Assembly (NCBI GenBank): GCA_014905825.1
Contig: JACGCN010000005.1
Location: 2,480,001-2,544,000 of the forward strand
Length of the DNA stretch: 64,000 nt
DNA from: Lyophyllum atratum
Taxonomy: Eukaryota > Basidiomycota > Agaricomycetes > Agaricales > Lyophyllaceae
Direction of reading: 5' to 3'
Program-made: the position numbers and the translations under genes
Part shown: in pieces, positions 1 to 10,644 of the stretch
Position numbering within the stretch: the first letter of the stretch is position 1
Layout of the letters: each line of letters begins with the position of its first letter
Notes under the pieces: generated by a model
Databases searched by the model: none
The model's input: only the letters and a program-made list of their open reading frames with translations
Told to the model about the DNA's origin: nothing

Positions 1-471
1 GGTCCATCGGGTCTATAAGGGGGCGGTGGAACAGGTGCGTTCGGTGGCGGGTATTCGTTGCTAAACTGATGCTGCGGCTGGCTAGGAGGGCCGCCCGTGA
101 ATTGCTGTTGCTGAGGTGCACCCTGTCCCCATGGCTGGTTTTGAGGGTACATCCCTGGTTGCTGCTGCGATTTGAACCATGGTCCGCCAAACATGGGCGT
201 TGGACCTTGAGAGATGTTTCCTGCCCCGAGTCCACGACGAGCGCGTCGCTTACGGAACGCACAGCAGAACAAAAGGAGTGCGAGAAGGCATAAGACACCT
301 GTTATCAAGACGATTACTTTGGTACAGAGTTCGGGTTGCGCAGGACTCACCAACGACTATCCCCGCTATGATTCTGGACGTATTACTTCTCCGCCGCACG
401 ACTTGAGCATCGCTGAGGGATATAAATGAGAGAACGATTAGCGTGGTATAAGTTTGCTTGGTGAGAGTCAT
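1..471 (-). CDS. Proline-rich single-pass membrane protein, copy 1 (3' end beyond window)
   Basis: Two exons are visible, 351-471 and 1-298, with a 52-bp intron (299-350); the gene runs off the left edge. The protein starts with a hydrophobic signal peptide ending near SLSDAQ, then a short luminal stretch, a transmembrane segment (IIAGIVV joined to GVLCLLALLLFCCAF across the intron), a basic cluster (RKRRARRG) and a Gln/Pro/Gly-rich cytosolic tail with NEYPPPNAPVPPPPY. It matches the gene at 40036-40775 in domain order, intron phase and promoter, so the two are paralogs. I chose ATG 471 rather than 498 because the TATA sequence at 511-520 would start transcription downstream of 498. PPPPY-type tails often bind WW domains; that role is inference. 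Function unknown. Confidence 0.72.
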
Positions 472-510
472 AACGGCGTCGAGATTACGACCCCACATAA
501 ACGTTTCCAG

Positions 511-535
511 TATATATATGGCCTCGTGACGTCAC
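511..535 (-). promoter_or_regulatory. TATA element plus palindromic CRE-like site
   Basis: On the minus strand a perfect palindrome GTGACGTCAC (526-535) lies just upstream of a TATATATA tract (511-520), about 40 bp before the chosen start of the proline-rich gene. TGACGTCA is the classic bZIP (ATF/CREB) half-site dimer. The same arrangement with the same spacer occurs at 40822-40845 in front of the paralog. Confidence 0.6.
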
Positions 536-1124
536 AAGAACAGAAGCTGTGCCATGACCAGCAAAAGCACCGCCACGCGTCATCTTCGCTCCTGTGCATG
601 CATGCACTGTTAGCTACAACTGGCCGGCTCCGGGTCTCCTAAACGTAGTCGCATTGTCGTTGAGGTGATATCGCTTCCTGCCTGGGTGGAAATAGGAGGA
701 TTTATAGCTTCTTCAGCAAGGGCAGTTTCTGATGTCCTCGGTCTCACCATTAACCAAGCTAAGGCTCCGCAGCAAACTCAAACCTTCAATACTTCGAAGG
801 GCTAAGCACCCTTGGCGCACCAGAAGCAGATCAGCCGAGCCTGCCCGCAATTACGAGTGATAAGAATATTGCTCCGTGCTCGAGCCCCAAATAGGTCAAA
901 AGTATGATAGGTCAACACTGCGCGAAGGATTAGAGGGAATACCGCACGGTTCGAATATGGCATGCTAAGGTCGGGAGTGGGGTTCACAAATCCTGAGAGA
1001 ATGTCTGTTCTACGTCGGTACTGGAAACGAATGCGGAGCTCCCGAAGCGAACTTCCACTCTGCGAGAGTGCTTGAGGTCGCATGTTTGATACCTAATTGT
1101 TATTCATCAGAACGAGGCAAAGCT
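536..1124. other. No gene recognised
   Basis: Short ORFs only, none with family resemblance. The left part is the upstream region of the minus-strand proline-rich gene; the rest separates it from the SMC2 relic. Confidence 0.5.
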
Positions 1125-1620
1125 AGGAACACCACACGTTAGACACCTTCGTGACCCGGCCCTGCATAATGACAAAGTTGGGATTATTGATGTTGAGCTG
1201 AACGGACTGAAGTAGTGTTTGTATGTTCGCCTGGAGGGCCTCGTGTACTCCATTGACAAGGTATTTGGAAATATTGGGAAGTGCAATCTATAGAAAATGA
1301 GTTTCAATCGCGAAAGGGTATGGCTTAGCCCACGCACCTGACGCGTCTGCCTATGGGCTTCATACCCCACCGGGCTCGTCGACTTGTCAGAGTTGTCGAA
1401 TACGATGGTGACGCTGGCTTTGCACTCGAAAACGCGCTCTCAGATCCCTATATCAGGCGCGTAACGCAGTCAACGCGACCGCGCCATGTTCATGATACCC
1501 AGAACGGAACATTCCGCGTCGAGAATGTTGGACTTGCCCGAACCATGAAATCCGTGATCACGTTGAAAAAGGAGTCCCGCTGGCGTCCACAGTACGCGAC
1601 GACGCAAAGTTGACAACAAC
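1125..1620 (-). pseudogene. SMC2: Fossil fragment of condensin subunit SMC2 (N-terminal ATPase half)
   Basis: Broken minus-strand reading frames spell out the SMC2 N-terminus in order: an FKSYASRTV-like remnant (about 1612), the Walker A block HGSGKSNILDAECSVLGI (near 1535), the strand ASVTIVFDNSDKSTSPVGYE (about 1430-1370), a degenerate intron, then SKYLVNG and SVQLNINNPNFVIMQGRVTKV (about 1270-1140). Intact SMC2 is about 1,200 residues; here only about 160 remain, with frameshifts around the Walker A exon, stops between blocks and a stop right after the last block. The coiled coils, hinge and C-terminal ATPase half are absent. It looks like a duplicated or transposed 5' piece of the real gene that has since decayed. 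Confidence 0.8.
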
Positions 1621-2198
1621 ATGGACGTCAAGGTGCTTGCCGACGGCCTCCGGACCCGTGAGATCATGATCGTTGATGGCTGGGGAGGGAGCGCGGACTT
1701 CAGTGTGCGAGGTCACAAACCCAAAGTCCTTCGAAGTCGTTTACGCTCTGGGAGGTCATCGATCTTTGGAGAATCGAGTGAGACGTGTGTGTCCCCGAGG
1801 AGAACTCTCGGGATACATCCAGGTGCTTCAAGCTGAGTACAATGAAACCTGAAGCAGTTTTTAGCATCCCTACGGGCTTGAGGTTTGTTAGCTATACCCA
1901 GTACCAGTCCGAGCTGCAAACGATGGAGGAATCGAGGTTTGCCGGGGCGTGCTGATGATTGACTCGAACCGGTCAGTGTTAGAGATTGCTGCGATCGAAC
2001 AGTGACAACCTTAGCAGGGGATATCTAGCCGTGCTGTCCGAAGCTATAGGATGAAAAAAGGTTCCGCGAGTATCTAACGAGGGTTTGCAAAGAAGTCGAG
2101 AGATCGAAGGAAGAACCCAATTGGTCAGCATCGCAAGGGCTTGACGGCGACGATTCCAAGCGCGAGCGATTGAAAAATATCTGGCTGGGAGATCGTGT
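1621..2198. other. No gene recognised
   Basis: Only short unsupported ORFs. It holds the Pol III terminator of the downstream minus-strand tRNA at its right end. Confidence 0.45.
2173..2177 (-). terminator. Pol III T-run after tRNA-Gly
   Basis: Five T on the minus strand about 22 nt beyond the 3' end of the tRNA-Gly gene, the usual RNA polymerase III stop signal. Confidence 0.6.
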
Positions 2199-2283
2199 TG
2201 CATTGGCCGGGAGTCGAACCCGGATCTAGGCCAGCTTCATTTCTGATGGGAAGACCCAATGATAACCGTTACACTACCAATGC
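2199..2283 (-). tRNA. tRNA-Gly (anticodon CCC) with 13-nt intron
   Basis: The minus strand folds as a cloverleaf: acceptor GCATTGG pairs with CCAATGC, discriminator A, D-arm GTGT-loop-TCAT, T-arm CCGGG-TTCGACT-CCCGG. The anticodon stem GGGTC pairs with GGCCT, leaving loop TT-CCC-A...T, so the anticodon is CCC. A 13-nt intron sits after position 37, the canonical place. It is followed by a T-run terminator. The D-stem is weak but like other fungal glycine tRNAs. Confidence 0.88.
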
Positions 2284-2777
2284 GTGATAGGGCCGTTACC
2301 ACGTTCCCTGAGGATGGTCACCCCTTCTCAAAAGCCTTGCCACCAAGGTTATCCCATAGATCTGGTATCGCGAACCCACGATTATCCCGAAGCTCGAATC
2401 TCATCCGCCGTGCTGCCTCACAGGCGGAGCTCCAGGTCAGTTCTAAACGCAACACGGCCTCCGAATAACGTTGACGTTGCGGTGATAGGGCCAGATTCGG
2501 GGAACATCTAACACCTCGAGTCCAAATCTCCATCGTGGTATGCTCCATGAGATATAATTGGGCATAGATGGGATAGACATGGAAGAAGACGACACACGGG
2601 ATAATGTATGACTCCGGTACACGAGATGCAGAAAGTAGACGCGTCATTGGGACAGTAGTTCGAAGTTCGAACGGACCATTGCGCTGGAGGGAAAATGGTA
2701 TCGCTCTGAGGAGAAGTCATCGGCCTTATACATTTCTCATGTAATGCTACTCACCAAAGACCCATTCATAATTTCGT
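2284..2777. other. No gene recognised
   Basis: Overlapping short ORFs on both strands without recognisable motifs; 3' flank of the F-box gene and 5' flank of the tRNA. Confidence 0.4.
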
Positions 2778-4168
2778 TCAAGACAGCAATGCTTCTTGAT
2801 GAAGCCGTTGCTGAACAACCGATACCTCTGAAGACCAAGCGACACCTCCTTCGATTGCCACACCCCGAGCGCTCGTAAGTGGGAAACACTTTGCGAGTGT
2901 TAAAGCCGCGGCGCCTCCCGCTGGATCGAAGTCAACGGTGACCTCAGGCTTTTCTACGAACACCCAGACGGTGATGCGTACGGGGAAGGACGAACTGTTA
3001 CACATGGCAACAAGGGCGGAATCCATGTCGACCTCCGGATCTCGTATGTAATCCTCGATCTCGTCGAGAGCATCCTGACCGAACTTCTGGGCGTTATAGT
3101 GTACTATGAGCACGGCGATGTGCTCAAGACGATTAGTGCTCGACAGACCATACGGACCCGTAATTATGTCACGAGCTGTAATTAAAAACTCTTTGCCATG
3201 ATTGGCGACGAGAATTACGGAACGAAGGCGGGTTAGGAGTCGAAGATCGAGGGGGTGATGCCACGGTAGATCAGTGGCCAGTTGTATGCCTATATGTTGT
3301 CAAGGCATGTCAGATGCTGAAAATCTAGCGCAGAATATCAATGGTCACTCATACCAAATCTCCAATCCGCATATTCCCAAACCAAACATTTCAGGTCGGA
3401 TTTAGCCAGCTGTACGATGTGTGCAGCAGCTGCAGTCATCGCACTTTGCGATCCATACAGGTTCAACGAGCGAATGTGCGAAATCGATAAAGGAGATCGT
3501 GGTGCAGTAAGATATTGTACGAGGTCTTGCGAAGCGGGGCCGCCAATTACAAGAGATTCGAGCTGACGTGACGGGGATGAAATAGGGAGGGGAACGGCAG
3601 GTTTGCTATGTCTGAGTGTTGTGTCTCCATCCACAAGGCCGAGGCGTTTCAATCCAGGGGACTTGGAGATGTAATCAAGAGGAATGTTGCAGTTACACCA
3701 AGGGAAAAAGATGAACGTATGCAGACTCGGTACCTGCGTAAGCCGCAGGATTGCCTGGCCAAGGCGAGGAGGTAGAAGGTGATTATCGCCTGACGAAATA
3801 CGCGTGTTTAGGAAGCGCATCTCTTGCAGATTACTGTGCTCATTGAACATCTCGAGTAGCCTAGATATATGTTCGCTATAATCGGTCTCCCCGTGGTCGG
3901 ATCCGACAGCTTCAACGATGCGAAGTTTCTTGATGTAGTTCAGGATATTTGGATGGTCAGAGACCACCTCGCAGAGCCGCTGGCATTGTTTTCCATTCCT
4001 CATACTGCGGTGAGAGAGGGAGATCTCTGAGAAAAGGCGTTTTCGAGCCGGACGCAAGCATGAGCGCGACACAAGTGCGCATTGTCGCAGAGTCGAGATG
4101 TCGGTGGGGAGGGAAAACTGGTCGATTATGGAATCAACGATATCCTGGGGCATATGAGCCGAGATCAT
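2778..4168 (-). CDS. F-box domain protein (SCF substrate receptor type)
   Basis: Model: exon 1 3355-4168, intron 3290-3354 (GTATGA...TATAG, 65 bp), exon 2 2778-3289; 441 aa. The N-terminus MISAHMPQDIVDSIIDQFS followed by LRQCALVSRSCLRPARKRLF is the F-box pattern of mushroom proteins, which binds Skp1 in SCF ubiquitin ligases. The rest is an irregular leucine-rich array (LKRLGLVDG, LESLVIGG, IRSLNLYGS), expected to choose the substrate. The frame is open to 4426, but the added 86 residues look unrelated, so I start at 4168, matching the other F-box gene in the window (MISGMFVPADIV). A frameshifted paralog lies at 16340-17612. Target unknown. Confidence 0.75.
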
Positions 4169-4541
4169 GGTCCTCTGCAGATTCAAATTCGTGGTCCATA
4201 TCAACGCAAGATGCGACGGCCTTGTGAATGTACGGTGGAGCATGTGCCCGGACCGCGAGACGTGCAGGGGAATCACGTGGAAGGTCCCGGGCTCCTCACG
4301 CCAGGTCCCGTACGTCACCGTGGGATCTGTACAGGTGGCATTTTCGTCGGTGGCCATTCTCGAGACATTATGTAACGTCATTCGTGCATTGCTGCAACGG
4401 ACCCAATGGTAACCTTCAAACGTCACAGTGACAGTACAGTTGCACGCACCTTAAGGCTCGGCTTTTGGATTTACCAGCAACCGAGCGAAGACAAGTGGAC
4501 GAAGCGCCAATCGGATAGTGAAGACAGTTGGCATCGACATC
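4169..4541. other. Intergenic, divergent promoters
   Basis: Upstream region of the minus-strand F-box gene and the plus-strand tRNA-Leu. The F-box frame stays open to 4426, so an upstream start is possible. Confidence 0.4.
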
Positions 4542-4673
4542 GGTGAGATGGCCGAGCGGTCTAAGGCGCCAGACTAAGGACCAAAGCAGTCGCTGCTTCC
4601 AAGAGAGGGGGGATTCACATCCCATCCTGTTATCTGGTCCTCCGGGGCGTGGGTTCGAATCCCACTCTCATCA
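4542..4673 (+). tRNA. tRNA-Leu (anticodon AAG) with 52-nt intron
   Basis: Acceptor GGTGAGA pairs with TCTCATC, discriminator A at 4673. The D-loop is of class II leucine type (GGCCGAGCGGTCTAAGGCG). Anticodon stem CCAGA (4569-4573) pairs with TCTGG (4633-4637); loop C-T-AAG-G gives anticodon AAG. The intron is 4580-4631, directly after position 37. A long variable arm (TCCTCCGGGGC) precedes the T-arm GTGGG-TTCGAAT-CCCAC, as expected for tRNA-Leu. Confidence 0.92.
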
Positions 4674-4676
4674 CTG

Positions 4677-4681
4677 TTTTT
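4677..4681 (+). terminator. Pol III T-run after tRNA-Leu
   Basis: Five T starting four bases after the tRNA-Leu 3' end. Confidence 0.7.
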
Positions 4682-4873
4682 GTGCTCCACAGCTTGCTCC
4701 GAAATACCCTCCGAAATACCTTCTTTCACTGGGTATACCGTATTTTAGATTCTTCCTGACCGCATAGTGACGACAACCTCAAATGTCATCGAAATGCTAT
4801 CTAGAGCATGTACGTGTATGCAGAACATGGAGTAGGCTCGCTGGGATGATCGAGTTACTTAGGGTAACCCGAC

Positions 4874-5458
4874 CTACACTGTATTGAAAATATACTCCTT
4901 CAAAATATCGTCGTCAGTCAAAGACTGAGCTCGCATGGCTTTCTCGACTCCCCGGGAATTCTCCGCTTCCAGCGACCCATCAATGCGCCATCTCTCTTTT
5001 TCCAGTAGACCAAGCTTCTCCTTCCCGCTAGTGGTGTCGATGGTGGTGACAGGACCAGGGAAGGGAGTTATCTGCGCGTCGAGCGGCGGAAGACGGGCCT
5101 TCAGCTCGGGGCGGTTGTCATGCAAGTACTTGAGGGTGTCCTGCCGAAACATGAAGCCGCCACCAATGAGGAAGCGTTCATCTTGAACATTGCTCCTGGC
5201 CTTGGGTACGTTCAGCGATGCGAGGTGGGCGTGCGCGACGTCATGGATGTGGCAGAACAAGGGAGGGTGTGGAGGTGGAACAACTCCTTTGTCGAAGTTA
5301 TAGACATTGGCGGTCGACGTCAGGGCGGTGACCTCGAGGAGCGGGAATCCCAGCGCATGCGGGCCAAAGAAAACCGGAGAATCGACGGTGGAGAAAGGTC
5401 GTGAAAAGTCAAGAATTACAGAATGGTTGGGGTATCCCTTATCGATCGCGAGACCCAA
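4874..5458 (-). pseudogene. C-terminal half of an NAD(P)-dependent epimerase/dehydratase-type reductase
   Basis: A 194-aa open frame resembles the C-terminal half of the extended short-chain dehydrogenases (ketoreductase / cinnamoyl-CoA-reductase-like family): VFFGPHALG corresponds to the conserved FGP turn, then FCHIHDVAHAHLASL (the VDVRDVARAH segment) and RFLIGGGFMFRQDTLKYLHD. The Rossmann-fold half with the GxxGxxG nucleotide site and the YxxxK catalytic pair is missing, and I cannot find it in any frame upstream to about 6 kb. The fragment is therefore unlikely to be an active reductase; it is probably a truncated relic. An unrecognised upstream exon is possible but less likely. Confidence 0.6.
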
Positions 5459-6716
5459 GCCCGGCTCGTTCGCTGCGAATTTTCATGAATGAGTTGGTTA
5501 ACGAAGTGAGGCTTTGACGCTCCGCACCAGTAGAATAGACATTTTGACGAGTTAGGTCTAGTGGTTGGTTTGTCGACGATGAGTATCTTTGCAGAAGTTA
5601 CTGGAGAAGATGATGTATAGTCTCATTAACTTCGACCATTCCTTTAGATACTGTTCGAGGGACAGTGATGCGCAAGGACGAGCGCACGCAGCCGGGAGTC
5701 TTTCGCCGCGACCCGCAGCGGTGTTGCTAGTCCACAAAAAAAGCGCAGCACATTTTTGCTAATCTCAGTCTGCGCACTAATATGACCTGAGAATAATTAG
5801 CTGAATTTTCTATACTTTGCGACTCGATCTTGGCTTACAGCGGACCGAGGCAGCTGGTTCCGCTAGAGGGAGATTTGAGGCTAAAGCTTTGCCGCAGTTC
5901 TAGCGAGTTTCGCAGCCCCAGTTGCCTTACGATACCAATCAAGTTTGAGTCAGACTTCATAAGAATTCTGAAGCCAAGCAGGTGGGCGCTCAACGCAAGT
6001 TCAGGAGTGGTGGGTGGTCATGTTATCAACCCGGCGAAAAAAGATAATGGGCGGCGTCTTCAGCGTCATTCACTTCAGAATTCAATAGACACAAATACTG
6101 TACAAAGACCCGAACTTGTCCCTTTTCGCGCCGTTCACCGACTGCTCATTTACTGCTAGTTCCGTGCCCGTTTAATGCCTGGGAGTTGATTGAGTCCAAG
6201 TATTTCAATAGGTCGGTGATCCTTTCAGCTCGTAATCATATGTTTCTCAACTTTTTACAGAACTTCCTGCCGTTCGTGCTAGCCTCTAGGACAAGGTTCT
6301 GCTGTAACGAAAGGCTGTCCAGAATATCTACACAACTACATGGTAATATGAATGGATTATTGGGGCGCGGCGGAGCTACGACACGACAGCAAGCGTTAGC
6401 AATACACCAGGTGGCCTAGTGACTCGCTCAATCACAAGTCTGGCTTCACCGATACACGTCCTTGCGGTGACCAGACAGTGAGTCGGGAGACTCTGATCTG
6501 ATTCTGAATGACGCATGTATCATGCTTCGGTAGCGCTTGGCAGCATGTCCTCGTTGAAGGCGATGGATGAGGGCATGCCTTCACACGAGCTCTACACGTG
6601 GACGACCTCACGACATACTCGTGTGCTACGTTTCAGACAGCGCGCTTGCATGAACGAATATAGACCCGCACGAACTCACTTCCCTGACACATTCGCGTCT
6701 CTATATCAAGAACGCG
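5459..6716. other. No gene recognised
   Basis: Short ORFs of low quality on both strands. The last part is the 5' flank of the GTPase gene. I see no repeats or RNA genes. Confidence 0.4.
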
Positions 6717-7645
6717 ATGGGTAAAGAATATTCACAGCGCGAATTAACGAAGGATTCGGACAGGTACACTTTGAGGAAGACCGACATGGTAATTCTGTGC
6801 GGTGCAGTCACCTCCTTCTCGTTGTATCAGCGCTTACTGTTGTTTTCAGTGTCGCAGGCTTAGTCGGCGCTGGGAAGAGCAAAGTAGGTAGACTAACGAT
6901 CGGCCAAAGGCCCACATTCACGCATTCATATACTCATATTCCTATAGTTCATCAATAACCTTATGGGCGAAGATCGCATGCCCGTAGGCCACACATTGTC
7001 TGCTTGTACAACGCAGCTGGATTATGGTATCATCGATGCTATCCCAGGCCACGACCGTTTCCGAGATCGCCGCCTGGTCATCGTCGATACACCAGGGTTT
7101 GACTCGGAATCTCCTAAGAAAGATGCAGAAGATATAGGACGGATCTCTGCATGGCTTGAATCACTGTGAGTCTACTACATTCTGTAACCTCAACGCGATT
7201 AAGTGAGGATTGTAGTTTCCGCACCGGAGTTACACTTGGCGGCCTCATATACCTTCATGACATATCTCGCGATCGCTATTCATCCTTGGCCCCTATCGAT
7301 AAGCTCACGCTGCGCCAATCATTCCTTCACTCAAAGGAGGCATACCAAAGAGTTATTATCGCAACTACGCATTGGGATAGCGATACCATCAGTTCCGCTG
7401 ATGTTAGAAAACGTGAGGATGAATCGAGGGCAGCACGTGAAGTCGAGCTGAAGGCGACACACTGGAGGGGGGCGAATGTGTATTCATTCCGGTATACTGA
7501 TACCCGTCGTGGGGCTTGGGAGATTGTCAAGACTCTGCTCAGATCTGTCGATGGCGATCCTGGTAGCGCGATCCAGCTAGGCCTCCGCACTGGAATTCAG
7601 AACCTACGAGACAAACTCCGAAGCAAAGCCGATCCTCGTAAATAA
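6717..7645 (+). CDS. AIG1-like P-loop GTPase, unit A
   Basis: Model: 6717-6796, 6850-6883, 6948-7165, 7216-7645; 253 aa; introns of 53, 64 and 50 bp. Residues 25-40 form the G1 P-loop GLVGAGKSK (the intron falls inside it), followed by FINNLMGEDRMPVG, a switch I Thr in CTTQLDY, and G3 DTPGF (about residue 88). The G4 position reads TTHWD, so the Lys of (N/T)KxD is lost. This is the mushroom G-domain family related to AIG1/GIMAP septin-like GTPases, found as large expansions; no cellular role is known. The stop TAA at 7643-7645 is followed in the same frame by the linker of unit B, and both units share exon lengths of 34 and 218 nt, so this is a tandem domain duplication. Confidence 0.72.
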
Positions 7646-8591
7646 TTTGAGGCGGCTCGGCAGCGCGCGATAAAGAACGACAGTGCGACTCTGAGGAATA
7701 CGGACATCGTCATCCTGTGCGTTCCATGTTCTTTTGGGTTGATTGGCTCATGTACTCATGACCTTGACAGCGTCGTGGGCCTAACAGGCGCTGGGAAGAG
7801 CACGGTACGTTGAGTTCACATCAGCAGAATTCGTCTCATTCACCCAGTCGCAACCCGGTTTAGTTCATCAATGCCCTCATGAGAGTTGAAGGTCTTATGC
7901 CCGTCGGCGACAAGCTAACAGCCTGTACTACTCGGATTGATTACACTATCCTACGCTCAACCCCCGATGAACAACCCTCCCTAAATCGACGTATAGTGAT
8001 TATTGACACACCGGGTTTCAATGGTTCGTACCATCAGGATAAAGAAATATGGGAACAAATCGCAACATGGCTTGGATTAGCGTAAGTACAATACAATCCG
8101 CGTAACTGTCATCCTCAACCTGATATCACAGTTCCCGCAATGGAATCACACTCGGCGGCGTCATATACCTTCACGACATCTCCGTCGATAATCGCCACTC
8201 TTCTAAACAAGTACCCGGCGCTGTTCAGACTCGCTTTATCCGGCTGCCCCACTCAGTCGCCCATTCCGAGGACGCGTTCCTTCCAGGAATCATTCTCGCC
8301 ACCACCAAGTGGGACAGGGTTATTCCTCGCGAAGGTCAAGAACGTGAACATGAGTTGAAGGCGACACACTGGCGCACCTTGCTTCGCCAGGGCTCGGATA
8401 TGCATCAGTTCAGGAATAGCAGAGACTACGACGGTGCTAAGAAGATTCTGGAAGTCCTCCTCAAGCACATCAAGGATAACGACACCGGCATCAAGCAAAC
8501 AGCAGAAGCAGACGAAGAATCCTTCTATCGCCGTTTCCTTCGAGAAATTCTTGCATTATTCGGATCGGATGGAGGTTATGTTGGAGGATAA
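7646..8591 (+). CDS. AIG1-like P-loop GTPase, unit B (no own start codon found)
   Basis: Exons 7646-7716, 7771-7804, 7864-8081, 8132-8591, introns of 54, 59 and 50 bp at the same positions as unit A. It has G1 GLTGAGKST, FINALMRVEGLMPVG, CTTRIDY, G3 DTPGF and a canonical G4 TTKWD, so its nucleotide-binding site is more complete than that of unit A. Upstream of the P-loop the frame is open without any ATG back to the unit A stop codon (linker FEAARQRAIKNDSATLRNTD). The simplest reading is one ancestral two-domain gene now split by a nonsense codon; a downstream start in exon 3 would lose the P-loop. It could be a pseudogene, or be expressed by readthrough. Confidence 0.6.
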
Positions 8592-9100
8592 ACCTGGACG
8601 GCGTACCACCTGGAGGTTCGACCCATGCTACTGCACGGTTGTTTCCTCCTTCGAATACCTTAATTCACGCAGGCAGAAATGAAATTACGCATTCCACCAT
8701 TTTCACTTGACCTTGTCGGGGCTTGGGTCCTGGAGATGCACCCAACCGTTGCTTCAAAATCATCATTGACCACTCAGCCTGCTTGCGGTCTTCCTCCCAG
8801 GCCACGCGACGTAGCATCGAACAAGCCAAGAGGGTGGCAGCGGACTGGGTATCCTAGTAAGACTGTATTAGAGGTAGAATATGAGTGACGCATGTACATG
8901 AAGGATGCCTCGTCGGCGTGGTGCGAGGATGTCTACAGGTATCAAGTATACATGCATACAGCCATCGCGCGGAATAGATGTCACTCGTAAGTTGAGAAAG
9001 CAAGACCAAGAGAAGGCAAAATTGAAGAAAACAGAAGCGTCTGTATACCGCCGTCCAAATCCAGTATGTCAATAACCATAAATCACGTATCGTGAAACGC
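8592..9100. other. No gene recognised
   Basis: Intergenic between the GTPase unit and the tail of the first MAG-like gene; small ORFs only. Confidence 0.4.
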
Positions 9101-10644
9101 TTATGAGAAGAACACCGCCGAGAACACCACACCCATCAGCGTCGCCACGCCCGAAACCGCAATCGTCCCAGCAGCATTCCCAGTCGACCCCGCCCCCGCC
9201 GCCGTCCCCGTCCCCGTCGCCTTCGTCGTCTGCCCCGCACTCCCCGTCCCCGTCGCAGTCGCAGTCGGCCCCGTCTTCGTCAAATCCTCCGGCGCCGTCA
9301 CCGTCGCCAGCGCCGCATACAACACCGAGCTCGTATACGGCGTACAATTCGAGCTCGCCGGCACCCTCGCCGTATACGGCATCGTGCTGATCGCGCCCAA
9401 GCTCTCCGGTGGCTGCTTATACGTCTGCGTGACGCCGTTCTCGACGTAGATGCCGGGGAAGTCCTGGTTCTCGCCGTCGCAGGACTCGAAGGTGCCGTTT
9501 TGGGCGGTGTTGGGGGCGTTGTAGGCGCAGCCGATGCGGTCGTAGATGTGTTCGCAGAATTTGGCGGCGTTGGGCTTGGAGGGGTCGCAGGCTTTGATGC
9601 AGAAGGCGTGTCCGCCGATGAAGCTGGAGGAGAGGAGGGGAGGGTTTAGAGGACGGGAATGGGGAGGAGGGAGGGAGGACGTACTTGTGCCATTCGATGA
9701 CTTGGGTATATTGGTCGGCCTTGCCGCCGGACCAGGCATTGGAGTAGAGGAGGCCGCCGAGGGGGTTACCGCGCTGCAACACATGCGTCAGCATTTATAT
9801 TCATCATTCCCGACCATCCACTCCTCGTCCCCTTCACTCCTGATCCCCTTCACCCGGAATCCCCACACAGGCAGAGAAAACGCAACTCACCAAATCAGCA
9901 CCATGCGGGTCCATCTCTCCTCCCCAATCATCCTCCTTGAGGTTAATCTTCGTCTGGTCAAGGAACCCCACGACCTGCACATAATCCGGCGTCTTCATGA
10001 ACTGCACCCCCTGCAGCGCATCCTTCGGGATGAGCCTTGAGCCGTGCCCGGGCTTCGTGCACCACGCGACCATCTCGCCTTCGATGTCGCCTACGACGGA
10101 GTTGGGATCGATCGGGGCCCAGAGGCAGAAGTCTGTCATGGCAACGGCAACTGAGTTAGTAAGGAAAAGAAGAGGGGGAGGGGAAGGGGACGCACCATCG
10201 ACGGAGTTGACGAATGAGGTCTGGCAGAGGGAATTTTGGTTTTGTGTGGTGGAGTTGCAGATGTTGTAGCCGGTTTGCCCGCCGCGGATGAGCTGTGGCT
10301 CGGTGTCGACCTGGTACGGCTGTAGGACAAGAACAGGAATGTCAGTTCCGATGCTATTCCAAACAGCCATAGAAACACAGAAGGACGAAAACAGTTTATC
10401 TCGTATGTCGAACACGATGGGAAGAAGAAAAGAAAGACAAGCGGTGGAAGATGCAAAGGGGCCCACCAACGGGCGAAAAAAAAACACACAGAAAACAGGA
10501 CAAGAAACCAAGAGGAATGGAACTCACGATACCAGTCGGGTACGCAAAATGTTTCGACGCCAACGGCGTCGCAGGGTACGTGCTCTGCGCGAGCACCGAG
10601 CTCGCACCGAAGCCCAATATCACCGAAGCCGAAATAGCAAACAT
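9101..10644 (-). CDS. Macrophage-activating-glycoprotein-like GPI-anchored protein, copy 1
   Basis: Model: 10528-10644, 10196-10319, 9891-10132, 9685-9773, 9101-9623; 364 aa. A signal peptide (MFAISASVILGFGASSVLAQ) leads a Cys-containing secreted domain conserved in basidiomycetes as 'macrofage activating glycoprotein': CNSTTQNQNSLCQTSFVN, DFCLWAPIDPNSVVGDIEGE, MVAWCTKPGHGSRLIP, YVQVVGFLDQTKIN, GGEMDPHGADL, RGNPLGGLLYSNAW, FCIKACDPSKPNAAKFC and RIGCAYNAPN. A Thr/Gly-rich linker and a hydrophobic tail with no following charge (SGVATLMGVVFSAVFFS) point to a GPI anchor at the cell wall. Introns 1 (208 bp) and 3 (117 bp) are long for this window. The biochemical role is unknown. Tandem paralog at 11828-13258 in the same orientation. 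Confidence 0.85.

Noticed and set aside
7636..7672. A 26-bp intron removing the stop between the GTPase units (GTAAAT...GGCAG)
   Set aside because: It would be far shorter than any other intron here and would put unit B out of frame.
9103..9390. Pro/Ser-rich 95-aa ORF
   Set aside because: Antisense to the Thr/Gly linker and GPI tail of the MAG-like protein.
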